From: Lysinibacillus agricola
GTDB taxonomy: Bacteria; Bacillota; Bacilli; Bacillales_A; Planococcaceae
Assembly: GCF_016638705.1 (NCBI RefSeq)
Contig: NZ_CP067341.1
Coordinates: forward strand, 2,669,501 to 2,733,500
DNA: 64,000 nucleotides
Direction: 5' to 3'
Part shown: positions 19,620 to 28,963 of the stretch, one piece after another
Layout: each line of letters begins with the position of its first letter
Numbering within the stretch: position 1 is the stretch's first letter
Notes under the pieces: generated by a model
Told to the model about the DNA's origin: nothing
Database searches by the model: none
The model's input: only the letters and a program-made list of their open reading frames with translations
Translations under genes and position numbers: made by a program

Positions 19620-19724
19620 ATGTTAGATTTTAGCGAATTTTTAGACCATGTAATAAGAGAGAAGGTTTTTAGAAGGTATGGAGAAGAAGCAATGGCGTGT
19701 TTCCATGGTACTTGTGGTTGTTAG
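19620..19724 (+). CDS. Small ORF (34 codons) overlapping the start of the MFS gene
   Basis: ATG 19620 is preceded by TCGGAGGTCTGACAATA, a far better ribosome binding site than that of the MFS gene whose ATG (19678) lies inside it in another frame. Encodes MLDFSEFLDHVIREKVF.. and ends CGC. It could be a leader that couples translation into the transporter, or a remnant. Weak on homology, moderate on initiation signals. Confidence 0.4.
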   Translation: MLDFSEFLDHVIREKVFRRYGEEAMACFHGTCGC

Positions 19725-20856
19725 TATTTTTTTCGTTGCGCTCAATATGCGCCCAGCAGTCACAGGAATTGGACCACTATTTAATGTACTTTTGGAGTCG
19801 CTCCATGTATCAAATACAAAAATGAGTTATTTAACATCTATTCCGGTGTTTTGTATGGGACTCTTTGCACCATTCGCAGTACCATTACAACGAAAACTCG
19901 GAACAAAAACTGCTATCGCGCTCTTAATAATCATCATTGCATTAGCGAATGGGCTACGTTTTTTAAAAGAAAGTTATGTTTTACTTGTTGTCACAAGCTT
20001 TGCTGCAGGATTCGCCATTGCGCTTATTGGACCAATGTTAAACGCTTATATAAAGAGGAAATTCCCAAACCGTTTTACTACGGTTGTAGGTATTTATTCA
20101 TTTGGAATAGGAACAGGGGCAACACTGAGTGCAGCACTCACAGTAACATTTTATAATCGTTTTAATGGGAGCTGGACGATAGCGCTCGGCAGTTGGTCAG
20201 TACTAGCAATAATTGCTCTATGCATATGGATACTGGCTATACAAAACGAGGAGGTCGAGCTATCAGATACAGATATAATGCCTGAAAATGTAGCAAGAAA
20301 TCCGTGGAAAGATGTCCGCGCTTGGACAATATTAATTTATTTTGGCTTACAAACATCGTTGTTCTTCTCAATAATGTCATGGCTAGCACCGATGTTACAG
20401 GATAAGGGCTATTCCCTTGTCGCTGCAAGCTCTATGCTAACATTTATGTCCATTGTACAAATGGTAGGAAATATTTTGGTCCCTATACTAATGGAAAAAT
20501 GGTCGAGTCGAATCAAGTGGCTTTTTTCTTTAGGGATCTTAGGTATTATCGGCTTTGCGCTACTATGGGTAGGCTCCGGTGCTTTATTGTGGATGGCGGT
20601 GTTAATAATAGGCGTCGTATTAAGTGGCTTATTTCCAATCGGTTTATTGTTACCATTGGACGAGTCCAAAAATGACGAGGAGGCAAATAGCTGGTCATCT
20701 ATGGTGCTTTCAGGTGGGTTTATGATCAGCGCTATTATTCCTATACTTATTGGTTATTGCTATGATGTGACTGGTAATCATTCATTTACCTATGCTATTT
20801 TTATGACATTGATGCTTGGCATTGTAGTTACTACAATCATTCTAAAGAAAAAATAA
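19678..20856 (+). CDS. MFS transporter, CynX/NimT (YycB-like) family
   Basis: 392 aa with 12 predicted membrane helices. The first helix carries the family-typical ALNMRPAVTGIGPLF. Members export or import small anions such as cyanate, or give 2-nitroimidazole resistance. Here the substrate is unknown. The start ATG has only a weak AGAAGG site and lies within a small upstream ORF with a strong site, so translation may be coupled. Followed by a terminator. Confidence 0.88.
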   Translation: MEKKQWRVSMVLVVVSIFFVALNMRPAVTGIGPLFNVLLESLHVSNTKMSYLTSIPVFCMGLFAPFAVPLQRKLGTKTAIALLIIIIALANGLRFLKESYVLLVVTSFAAGFAIALIGPMLNAYIKRKFPNRFTTVVGIYSFGIGTGATLSAALTVTFYNRFNGSWTIALGSWSVLAIIALCIWILAIQNEEVELSDTDIMPENVARNPWKDVRAWTILIYFGLQTSLFFSIMSWLAPMLQDKGYSLVAASSMLTFMSIVQMVGNILVPILMEKWSSRIKWLFSLGILGIIGFALLWVGSGALLWMAVLIIGVVLSGLFPIGLLLPLDESKNDEEANSWSSMVLSGGFMISAIIPILIGYCYDVTGNHSFTYAIFMTLMLGIVVTTIILKKK

Positions 20857-20862
20857 TGTTGA

Positions 20863-20890
20863 GGCATGCTAGAAAGCATGTCTTTTTTTA
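20863..20890 (+). terminator. Terminator after the CynX-type MFS gene
   Basis: GGCATGCT / AGCATGTC stem followed by seven T. Confidence 0.85.
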
Positions 20891-21075
20891 TTAATAATAT
20901 TTTGAGCGCAAATTATAAGTCATTTTTCATAGTAAAACTAAAATAGAGGCGTTTTTTATAGGTATAACGAATTGAATAAAAGGTGGGAGTCGTATTTTCA
21001 TAACATAGTGCATGTAATAATATTATTATGTAAACTTGAAACGTATAAAAACCTTGTTTATGATAGAAAAGAAGA

Positions 21076-21213
21076 TGTTTAACTTCTTTCACCGGTTGTC
21101 CAAACATCCATTGAAAGAAGTTAAAGCCTCCGGCGGATGTCACGAATTCGGAAAAGAGTTCTTTGTGCAAGCACAAGGCCGAATCCGAACACAATTATGC
21201 CGAGGCATAATTG
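21076..21213. repeat. Intergenic repeat-like element ending in a palindrome
   Basis: GC-richer than its surroundings. AACTTCTTTCA.. and TTGAAAGAAGTT form inverted arms (about 21079-21122), followed by GCCTCCGGCGGATGTCACG and the perfect palindrome CAATTATGCC-GA-GGCATAATTG (21192-21213). Related palindromes occur at 42773 and 52101. The spacer 20891-21075 before it holds nothing else I can identify. Confidence 0.6.
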
Positions 21214-21234
21214 ATAGAAAGTTTTGGTGAACGT

Positions 21235-22338
21235 ATGCGGAAAAAGATGCTCATTCTTGGAGCAACAGCTTTACTATTAACTGGCTGTGAAAATGAAACA
21301 GTGGCGGACATGTTTCAGACTAAAAAGGCCGATGTAAACTCGGAAAAGGTTGTGACGAAACAGGAAGAAAAAATTGTACCAGAAGTAAAAGTAATTGGCG
21401 AGAATGGCATTGGTGCAGGGATCATTGTTAAAAAAGAAGACGCTAAGCTTTATATTGTGACAAATGGTGCACTCGTAGCTTCAAAGCCAACTGCGCTCGT
21501 ACAATTTAATAATGATAAGCTTGCGGAAGGTAATGTACACTATATGTCTACAGCACATAATATCGCCATTTTAGAGGTTACATACAACGCATCGGTAAAG
21601 GTGCCGACCGTCTATAACGGGGAATTAAATCAGTTAGCTGTTTATGTCGATAGCTTACCGTACACAATTAAAAAATATAGTGACAGAGTAGCAGCCTATT
21701 ACATAGATGCACAACAAAACATACCTTTAGGAAGCCCTGTTCTAGGAGCAGAGAATGGTGAAATTGTAGGCATCTATTTTAAACGCCAGCAAAACGGTGT
21801 TTCACAGCCGTATATATTGCCATTTAAAGATATTGTGCAGTTATCGGATGAATGGATTGAAGATGGTATGAAGGTAAGTGATCGACTATCTCAATCGAAA
21901 AGCTTGTATCCGTATATAGAACAGGGTGACAAAGAAGCAGTCCAAAAAGCTATCGATAAATATGGCAAGAATGTTTTTGCGTATAATGCCGATGAAATAA
22001 AGCTATTTTTAAATACTTTTCATAAGCATTTAAAAGCAGCTGTTGAGATACAGGATGCCAGTGTCATGAAACCTTTCGTAGGTACAGACGATTTACAAAG
22101 CACATTGGATAATATGGTTGCGTATTATGCCTCCAAACAAGCAAAAATTCATTTTTCCAATACGATGATTAAAAACATCAACATGGAAGGACAAAATATT
22201 GTTGTTCGTGCAAAAACGGAATATGTACTAACGAATTCTGCTGGTCAAGAGGCACTTGCGAACTCTATGATGGTATATGAAATAAATAAAAATGAACAGG
22301 GCGAGTACAAGTTTATTCGTCTAACAACTGAGGAGTGA
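21235..22338 (+). CDS. Lipoprotein with degenerate trypsin-like domain
   Basis: 367 aa starting at MRKKMLILGATALLLTGC, a lipoprotein signal; the frame is open from 21211. Residues about 50-200 have the layout of an HtrA protease: GIGAGIIVKK, then YIVTNGALVA where TNAHVV is expected, HNIAILEV where DLALL is expected, and IPLGSPVLG where GNSGSP is expected. All three catalytic positions appear replaced, so it is probably a pseudoprotease. The C-terminal part (about 235-367) is NTF2-like. It overlaps recQ's frame at 22335 and may be co-transcribed with it. Confidence 0.75.
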   Translation: MRKKMLILGATALLLTGCENETVADMFQTKKADVNSEKVVTKQEEKIVPEVKVIGENGIGAGIIVKKEDAKLYIVTNGALVASKPTALVQFNNDKLAEGNVHYMSTAHNIAILEVTYNASVKVPTVYNGELNQLAVYVDSLPYTIKKYSDRVAAYYIDAQQNIPLGSPVLGAENGEIVGIYFKRQQNGVSQPYILPFKDIVQLSDEWIEDGMKVSDRLSQSKSLYPYIEQGDKEAVQKAIDKYGKNVFAYNADEIKLFLNTFHKHLKAAVEIQDASVMKPFVGTDDLQSTLDNMVAYYASKQAKIHFSNTMIKNINMEGQNIVVRAKTEYVLTNSAGQEALANSMMVYEINKNEQGEYKFIRLTTEE

Positions 22339-22346
22339 AAAGTTGG

Positions 22347-24122
22347 ATGGAGCAAGCAAGACAAATGCTACAACATCATTTTGGCTATGATTCATTTCGC
22401 AATGGACAGGCACAAATTATAGAACAAACATTACGAGGTCAATCAAGTCTTTGCGTGATGCCAACTGGCGGAGGTAAATCCATTTGCTATCAAATCCCGG
22501 CACTTATGCTAGATGGCCTCACAGTCGTCATATCCCCTTTAATTTCTCTTATGCAAGATCAGGTAGAAGCATTACGTGCCGCAAATATTCCAGCCGCGTA
22601 TATTAATAGCACCTTATCCGTACAAGAAGTGGATGAAACGATGCAGCTTGCGAGTGCAGGTTATTTAAAGCTACTTTATATTGCGCCAGAGCGATTAGAA
22701 AGTGCAACGTTTTTACAGGTATTATCGAATTTATCTGTACCATTGATTGCTGTGGATGAAGCACACTGTATATCACAGTGGGGGCATGATTTTAGACCAA
22801 GTTATAGAGCAATCCAAAAATTATTTACATTATGGTCCCAAAAGCCAGCTGTCTTAGCACTGACTGCAACAGCTACACCAGCTGTTTGTGATGATATAAG
22901 ACAATTACTAGAGATTGACGAGCATTCAACTGTCATTACCGGATTTGCACGCGATAATTTAGCTTTCTCAGTGTTAATTGGTGAAAATAAAGAGCGTTAC
23001 ATTAAAAATTATTTAGTGAAAAATAAAAATGAAGCGGGCATTATTTACGCAGCTACACGAAAGGCTGTAGACGCAATCTATGAGCTTTTAAGTCGCTCGG
23101 GAGAATCTGTGGCAAAATATCATGCGGGACTAAAAGAGGACATGCGTATGTCAGAGCAGGAGCGCTTTTTAAAAGATGAGGCGCGCATTATGGTCGCTAC
23201 CAATGCATTTGGAATGGGGATTGATAAGAGTAATGTACGCTTTGTCATACATTATCAAATGCCGCGCAATATGGAGAGCTATTATCAGGAAGCGGGACGT
23301 GCAGGACGTGACGGCTTACCAAGTGCTTGTATTTTACTGTATGCATCAGGCGATGTCCAAACACAACGCTTTTTAATAGAACAGACGCAGGATGAAACAC
23401 GAATTGCACAAGAATTAGCAAAGCTACAAACGATGGTTGATTATTGCCATACAGAGGGCTGTTTGCAAAATGCTATCTTAACGTATTTTGGCGAAGAAGC
23501 AGGAGTACCTTGTAGTCGTTGTGGTAATTGTAATGACGGACGAGAAGTTAAAGATGTGACGGTAGATGTACAAAAGGTGCTAGCCTGTGTTGTTCGAATG
23601 GGGCAAAAATTTGGCAAGACGATGGTGGCGCAGGTGCTAATTGGCTCCAAAAATCAAAAGGTCGCTGAATTTGGCTTTGCTCGGTTATCTACCTATGGCA
23701 TTTTAAAAGGTCAATATTCCTCAAAGGATGTTTTAAGCTTTATTGAGTTTTTAATTGCTGAAGGCTTACTTGCCGTTAAACATGGCACGTTTCCGACCAT
23801 TTATGTATCAGAGGAAGGTAAAGAGGTTCTACTCGGGAATCGAACAGTTATGCGAAAAGAAGCTGTCACTGTGCGTAAGCTTGTAGACAATGACCCGTTA
23901 TTCGAGCACTTACGATTACTGCGTAAAGAGATTGCAGATGAAGAAAAGGTACCACCATTTGTTGTGTTCTCTGATAAAACATTACGTGAATTATGTGATA
24001 AAAAACCAACGGAGCTTGAAGATTTACGACATGTTAGTGGGATTGGTGAAGTAAAATTCGAAAAATACGGCAAGCGTTTCTTCGATGCACTCCAGTCTTT
24101 TTTGAAAACAACAACAAACTAA
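22347..24122 (+). CDS. recQ: ATP-dependent DNA helicase RecQ
   Basis: 591 aa from ATG 22347 (GTG 22335 is also possible but is fused to the ribosome binding site). Superfamily 2 3'-5' helicase: Walker A (MPTGGGKS), DEAH box (AVDEAHCISQWGHDFRP) and motif VI (QEAGRAGRDG). The RQC zinc-binding region shows CSRCGNCNDG, with a winged helix after it, and a C-terminal HRDC domain (LRELCDKKP..ISGIG-like). It acts in recombination and fork repair. Overlaps the upstream lipoprotein stop signal region, followed by a terminator. Confidence 0.96.
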   Translation: MEQARQMLQHHFGYDSFRNGQAQIIEQTLRGQSSLCVMPTGGGKSICYQIPALMLDGLTVVISPLISLMQDQVEALRAANIPAAYINSTLSVQEVDETMQLASAGYLKLLYIAPERLESATFLQVLSNLSVPLIAVDEAHCISQWGHDFRPSYRAIQKLFTLWSQKPAVLALTATATPAVCDDIRQLLEIDEHSTVITGFARDNLAFSVLIGENKERYIKNYLVKNKNEAGIIYAATRKAVDAIYELLSRSGESVAKYHAGLKEDMRMSEQERFLKDEARIMVATNAFGMGIDKSNVRFVIHYQMPRNMESYYQEAGRAGRDGLPSACILLYASGDVQTQRFLIEQTQDETRIAQELAKLQTMVDYCHTEGCLQNAILTYFGEEAGVPCSRCGNCNDGREVKDVTVDVQKVLACVVRMGQKFGKTMVAQVLIGSKNQKVAEFGFARLSTYGILKGQYSSKDVLSFIEFLIAEGLLAVKHGTFPTIYVSEEGKEVLLGNRTVMRKEAVTVRKLVDNDPLFEHLRLLRKEIADEEKVPPFVVFSDKTLRELCDKKPTELEDLRHVSGIGEVKFEKYGKRFFDALQSFLKTTTN

Positions 24123-24131
24123 ATGGAAAAG

Positions 24132-24167
24132 GGAAGTGCTTAATTCAAAAGAATTAGGCACTTCCTT
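24132..24167 (+). terminator. recQ terminator
   Basis: GGAAGTGC / GCACTTCC stem with extended AT pairing and TTTAT tail; usable from both sides. Confidence 0.7.
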
Positions 24168-24192
24168 TATATTCGCAAAGTATTACCCCCCG

Positions 24193-24540
24193 CTATTTCT
24201 CCCAAAGCTCGATCAGTCGACCATCAGGATCTTTAATCCAAATAAACTTTCCAAATTCACTAATCTCTTTTTCCTTTACAAGAGGTACACCAATATGTTC
24301 AAGATGCTGAATCGTCTCATTTATGTCATGTACTTGGAAATTTAACATCACTTGTTGTTCTGTTGGAAAATAACTGTCTTCTTCGGTAAAGAAAGAAAAG
24401 ATCGTCTCATTTCCTGATTGGGGTTTAATCACAGTCCCATTCCAATTTTCTATTTCAATCTTCAATACTTCACTGTACCATTTTTTAATAACATCTAGAT
24501 TCTTTGTTCTCCAAAATATTCCTCCGAAACCTTTTATCAT
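24193..24540 (-). CDS. VOC superfamily (glyoxalase/bleomycin-resistance-like) protein
   Basis: 115 aa, one VOC module with two beta-alpha-beta repeats. The C-terminal FGKFIWIKDPDGRLIELWEK is the typical VOC ending with a metal-ligand glutamate. A His near the N-terminus is not evident (GGIFWRT), so metal binding is uncertain. Function cannot be predicted beyond the fold. ATG has a poor ribosome binding site. Confidence 0.85.
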   Translation of the reverse strand: MIKGFGGIFWRTKNLDVIKKWYSEVLKIEIENWNGTVIKPQSGNETIFSFFTEEDSYFPTEQQVMLNFQVHDINETIQHLEHIGVPLVKEKEISEFGKFIWIKDPDGRLIELWEK

Positions 24541-24682
24541 CGTATCTAATTCCTGTCTGTCTTTAAATTTTTTCGTTTTTCAATTTTATGTTTAGTTCCT
24601 TCTTCAACTATACCGCTCGAATAGTTTAAGTACAATTTTTCACATCGATTATTTGGGTGGGCTACTTCATGTAAAACGATCG

Positions 24683-25783
24683 TTAGTTGAAGGATTTGAT
24701 TTCATATTTATAAGATATATTATCATCTAGAATTGATAATATATCGTCTAAGTCAAAAAGCTGTTCTATGTAGTGTACACCTGCTGAATAGTTATTTTTG
24801 ATTAACTTATTCCCTAATATTGAGGCTACATTACCTGTTATCTCTGTATTATTTGAACCAAATAATACGGATTCAATAATTCCTTTTTTTCCCTCGATTT
24901 CCCCATGTACTTCTGCTTTAATTAAATAATCATTTGAGCCAATATTTAATTTATCAAAAATATGTAAAGCTCCCACAAATATATTTATAAAAATATTTTT
25001 AAAGAATTTATATTTTAATAGCTTGAAAGTTCCTACCTTTTTAAGTATAGCTAATTCTTTTGTTGTAAAGTCCGAGTCATAAAAAAAGCGAGAAGATACG
25101 TTTTCTAAAGGAAGCGTTTTAGTGAGAATATGTTGGTCAGCCAGATTAAATCTATAAGCAATCCTTTTCCCAAACTTTTTTGGTAACTCTACATATTTAC
25201 CATCAGTAAAACTACTTACATACTTATTTTGACCATTTTCACATATCGAAAAATTATTATTTATATTATTTAGCAACCATTCTACTCCGTCATTTCCGTG
25301 CTTTTCACCAATCCCAAGCATTAAATAAGTGTCCGTACGGTTAACTTTATTAACCTGATTGACTAAATTTTTAACCATTAAATTTGATAAACCTGGAGAT
25401 AAACCTACCCCCAATACTAATGTTGTTCCCGATTCAATGGCCTTACTATGTAAACTTTCAATTTTTGATAGGATAGTATAGGAAGGGGAAATATCTATAT
25501 AATTAACTTTATTTTGAATACACATTTCAACGAAATTAGTATCTTTTTGGTCAAGGCACATTATTACTAACTGTGTGTGTGTAAATACTTCATGGGATGT
25601 CTCTAAATTATAAATATCTAGTTTCAACGGCAGAACCTTGTCATTCATAGACAAAGAAAACCTTTTTGCCTTTTCAAAATTTCTACCAGCCGCGATAACT
25701 TTTCCAGGGTAAATCTGAGATAAAGATTTACAGATTACGGTACCGACTTGACCATAACCGCCGATTACTAAAATATTTTTCAC
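24683..25783 (-). CDS. Saccharopine dehydrogenase-type NAD(P)-binding protein
   Basis: 366 aa. N-terminal Rossmann fold with GGYGQVGTVICKSL and an SPSYTIL.. / LGVGLSPGLSNLM segment typical of the Sacchrp_dh_NADP family. GTG start follows GAAGGTGG. The C-terminal domain does not look like canonical lysine-pathway enzymes, so the substrate is unknown. Codon use is very AT-rich compared with the neighbours. It is not in an obvious operon. Confidence 0.75.
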   Translation of the reverse strand: MKNILVIGGYGQVGTVICKSLSQIYPGKVIAAGRNFEKAKRFSLSMNDKVLPLKLDIYNLETSHEVFTHTQLVIMCLDQKDTNFVEMCIQNKVNYIDISPSYTILSKIESLHSKAIESGTTLVLGVGLSPGLSNLMVKNLVNQVNKVNRTDTYLMLGIGEKHGNDGVEWLLNNINNNFSICENGQNKYVSSFTDGKYVELPKKFGKRIAYRFNLADQHILTKTLPLENVSSRFFYDSDFTTKELAILKKVGTFKLLKYKFFKNIFINIFVGALHIFDKLNIGSNDYLIKAEVHGEIEGKKGIIESVLFGSNNTEITGNVASILGNKLIKNNYSAGVHYIEQLFDLDDILSILDDNISYKYEIKSFN

Positions 25784-26592
25784 TTGAAAACCACCTTCTC
25801 ATAGTTTAAAACAACTTACACAATTTTAATAAAAATACCCTGTAGAATAATTAATAGTAATGTTTTATTTTCTCTATCTTAACATAAATATCCATCCATC
25901 TTTTTGCAAGGAGAACTAAAATGGAAGTAGGCTAACAAATAAAACACAACTCATTCCCATTTTGTATTTAAGGGAATTACAAATGAGTTAAGAAAAATGA
26001 ATTTACGTAACAGGTATTTGGCTTTTTTCGTGCGAAGATTTTCCGGAATAATGGCGGTACAGCTAGTAGTACCAAAACAAAAATGAACCCGGAATTGATA
26101 TTCCGGGCTTGATTCTCACTTACTTATAGTGCTCCATGACACACTGCCTCGCTTCCGCATTGATCTTAAATTTTTAAGACAACTGTGCTTTAGCTTCATT
26201 CAGCTTTGATGGTCCTTCTGAGTTACCGGTCAGCCCCACTCATCAGGTTAACCCTCCTTGTCATTGGATTTGAAGTGAAATCTTAAATAGTATAGGCCGT
26301 TCATTATTTTTTATACACGTTATTTTAAAACTTCCTTAAAAAAGATGAATTTCAGATGGATCAGAGGTCGTTTTTTATCATACGCTTCAAAGTAGCAAAA
26401 AGCCCTTGAGTATATAAATGATTGGTTTTTAACACTAACGATTAATGTAACAAGCATAAAAAAGGTCGAATCCTTAGTATTTTGGAATTCGACTTTTTCT
26501 GATTTTTAAAAAATCCATTTCGAACGAGCCCAAGACCTGTATAGATCCTGTTTTTATCGAGAAATACGTTTTTAAAATTAATTTGTAATACG
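25784..26592. other. 809-bp spacer with palindromes and an eroded coding fragment
   Basis: Contains an imperfect 42-bp palindrome (25948-25989, ends AACTCATT / AATGAGTT) and a perfect hairpin CCCGGAAT / ATTCCGGG (26090-26109). A minus-strand fragment reads SEGPSKLNEAKAQLS, a stop, then KINAEARQCVMEHYK ending at 26120. No intact gene. Confidence 0.45.
26459..26501 (-). terminator. Terminator of the LysR gene
   Basis: AAAGTCGAATTCC / GGATTCGACCTTT stem followed by a T-run on the minus strand. Confidence 0.75.
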
Positions 26593-27501
26593 TTATTCTA
26601 ACTTGGAGATATTAAATTTGAGGTATTTTAAAAACTCTCGAGCTGCCAAAGAAAAATGCTTTTTCTTTGATCGTACCCATCCGAAAGATCGTTGATGAGA
26701 TTCAAAATTTATTAATGGTATCGGAATAATATCTCCACTATTAACATAATGATCATCTATTAGTGCTATATTCATCAAAAAGCTTATCGCTAAACCATCT
26801 GCAACAGCCTTTTTAATGACTTCGGTATTGTTAGAAGTAAATAAAATATTCATGGGTCCGTATTTATTCATAAATATAGAAATGGAATCTTTCCATATTA
26901 CCCCATCATACATCACTATTGTTTCATTTATTAACTCCTCAGGCGTTATATAATCACTGAATGCATATGGAGAATGTTTACTGACACATACCATAATTTT
27001 TCCCTCTAATAAGGTTTCGAAAATCAGCTCTTCATGTGCATTCCAATCGATTCCATCAAGCATAGATAATCCGATGTCAATCCTTCCTTGTAGAACATCT
27101 TCAATAATATTGGGTGACTTTTTTTCTGTCATGAGAATACGAAAGTTAGGATAGTCTTTTTTAAAGTTAGCTAACGTTCCAAGTAAAATTGGTAGGAAAA
27201 AGCTAGGGCTGGCCGATAAATTTAATTCTCCGTTTATTAATGATGCTTGCTCTTGCGCTTCTTCTTGTATTTCTTCAATCTTCACGGCAATTTCATACGC
27301 TTTTTTAATAATGTTTTTACCCTCTGCGGTAGGCTGGGCGCCTAACCGTGATCGTGTAAACAATTGAATTCGTAATTCTTGCTCAAAACTGGTAATTGCC
27401 TTACTAATGGTCGATTGTGAAACATGAAGGTTTTGGGCAGCGACGGAAATTGAACGCGTTTTAGCTACTTCAACAATATATTTTAATTGCTCTAAATGCA
27501 C
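26593..27501 (-). CDS. LysR-family transcriptional regulator
   Basis: 302 aa from GTG 27501 (HLEQLKYIVEVAK..), six bases after GGGGGT; the frame continues upstream to 27555 but without a site. N-terminal winged HTH (SISVAAQNLHVSQSTISKAI) and a type-2 periplasmic-binding-like effector domain. It is divergent from the acyl-CoA dehydrogenase gene across about 170 bp, the classic arrangement in which LysR regulators control the divergent operon and themselves. Likely the activator of the 27675-33151 catabolic cluster; the inducer is unknown. Confidence 0.93.
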   Translation of the reverse strand: MHLEQLKYIVEVAKTRSISVAAQNLHVSQSTISKAITSFEQELRIQLFTRSRLGAQPTAEGKNIIKKAYEIAVKIEEIQEEAQEQASLINGELNLSASPSFFLPILLGTLANFKKDYPNFRILMTEKKSPNIIEDVLQGRIDIGLSMLDGIDWNAHEELIFETLLEGKIMVCVSKHSPYAFSDYITPEELINETIVMYDGVIWKDSISIFMNKYGPMNILFTSNNTEVIKKAVADGLAISFLMNIALIDDHYVNSGDIIPIPLINFESHQRSFGWVRSKKKHFSLAAREFLKYLKFNISKLE

Positions 27502-27674
27502 AACGTTACCCCCTTTTATATGAATTTCATTCAAGTTTATATGATATATTACCATTTTACTTTACCTACAACCATATATAAAATAATTATCAAGAATATT
27601 ATAACTATTCTAAAAACAGGTAGATGAAACCGCTTTCTAATTTAGAAGGAATGTGTTTTTGGAGGGAGTAAAGT

Positions 27675-28850
27675 ATGCATGAAACAGTACAAATCGAAAA
27701 TATTCAACATTTAAAAGAGAGGCTACTTGAGTTCATTTACAACGAGTTGTTACCGTTTGAAAGTGAACATGGAATTGATTCAGAAAAAGAGATTTCAATG
27801 GAACAGATTAAATGGGTCAGAAAGCGATCAAAGGAGCTCGGATTTTATGGTATCAACCTTCCTAAGGAGGTAGGGGGACAGTCACTTAGCCTAAAAGGGC
27901 TATGTATCCTAAAAGAAGAACTGGCAAAATCAGGGGCGGCTTTATGGGGGCATGTTTTAGGTGAAATAGGGGGACCTTTACGCATTGGTCAGATGTTAAA
28001 AATATTTACGCCGGATCAAATAACAAAATATGTAATGCCAGTGATTAATGCTGAAGCGGGATGCTGCTTTGCGTTATCAGAACCTGGGGCAGGATCCGAT
28101 GTCCGTGCTATTCAAACCACGGCAGTACGCGAAGGTGATAATTATATATTACATGGTAAAAAGCATTTTATTAGCGCTGCTCCATATGCAGATTGGGGTA
28201 TTGTTTTGGCGAAGGAGATTGTGGATCCAGCTAGTGAAAGAGTAACTGCTTTTATTGTAGAAAAACAAGCAGAGGGAAGACCAGGGTTTGAATTAGGAAA
28301 CATTCAGGTTCCAATTTCCGGAGAAAGGAGCACGGCCGAGCTAATCTTTAATTATTGCCGAGTGCCATCTGCCAATATTCTCGGTCAAACGGGCAAGGGG
28401 TTAATGCTCGGACTCGGCAGAATCAATGAAAATAGGGCTTCGTGGGGAGCTACCTATCTTGGCGTAGCACAACGGCTATTGGACTTATCTATCGATCATG
28501 CCAAACAGCGGATTCAGTTTGGACGTCCAATTGGAGAATTTCAAGCAATTCAACATATGTTAGCGGAGATGGGGACTGAAATATACGCGGCACGTTGCAT
28601 GCTCTACGATGTGATCGAAAAGATTGACCACGGTGAAGATGTAAGAGGGAATGCATCAATGGTTAAATTGTATTCCTCTGAGGTTGCTAATCGAGTTGCC
28701 GACAAGGCTGTTCAAATCTTTGGCGGACAAGGGTTAATGAAAGGACACCCTGTCGAGAAAATGTACAGAGACGTACGAATGTTTAGGATTCTGACTGGTA
28801 CATCTGAAATTCAGAAAAACATGATTGCCAAAGAACTGCTGAATAAATAA
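27675..28850 (+). CDS. Acyl-CoA dehydrogenase family flavoprotein
   Basis: 391 aa. N-terminal helical domain, middle beta domain (CCFALSEPGAGSDVRAIQTT, FAD and substrate contacts) and C-terminal helical domain (QIFGGQGLMKGHPVEKMYRD). Oxidises an acyl-CoA thioester to the enoyl-CoA with FAD and an electron-transfer partner. The family's usual catalytic glutamate position (EGTxxIQ) reads RILTGTSEIQ here, Thr instead of Glu, so the base lies elsewhere or the chemistry differs. ATG follows GGAGGG. First gene of a likely LysR-controlled operon. Confidence 0.93.
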   Translation: MHETVQIENIQHLKERLLEFIYNELLPFESEHGIDSEKEISMEQIKWVRKRSKELGFYGINLPKEVGGQSLSLKGLCILKEELAKSGAALWGHVLGEIGGPLRIGQMLKIFTPDQITKYVMPVINAEAGCCFALSEPGAGSDVRAIQTTAVREGDNYILHGKKHFISAAPYADWGIVLAKEIVDPASERVTAFIVEKQAEGRPGFELGNIQVPISGERSTAELIFNYCRVPSANILGQTGKGLMLGLGRINENRASWGATYLGVAQRLLDLSIDHAKQRIQFGRPIGEFQAIQHMLAEMGTEIYAARCMLYDVIEKIDHGEDVRGNASMVKLYSSEVANRVADKAVQIFGGQGLMKGHPVEKMYRDVRMFRILTGTSEIQKNMIAKELLNK

Positions 28851-28963
28851 AAGAAAAAAGCATAGCCGATTCTACTATACATTCTGGGATATTCGGAGTT
28901 TCAAATTGGAAACAACTATTTTTAACAATTATTATTGTATTTTACTAGAGAGAGGAAGTTTTC

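Noticed and set aside
20913..21194. 93-codon minus-strand frame in the spacer before the pseudoprotease gene
   Set aside because: It reads through the repeat-like palindromic block and has no initiation signal or recognisable protein character.
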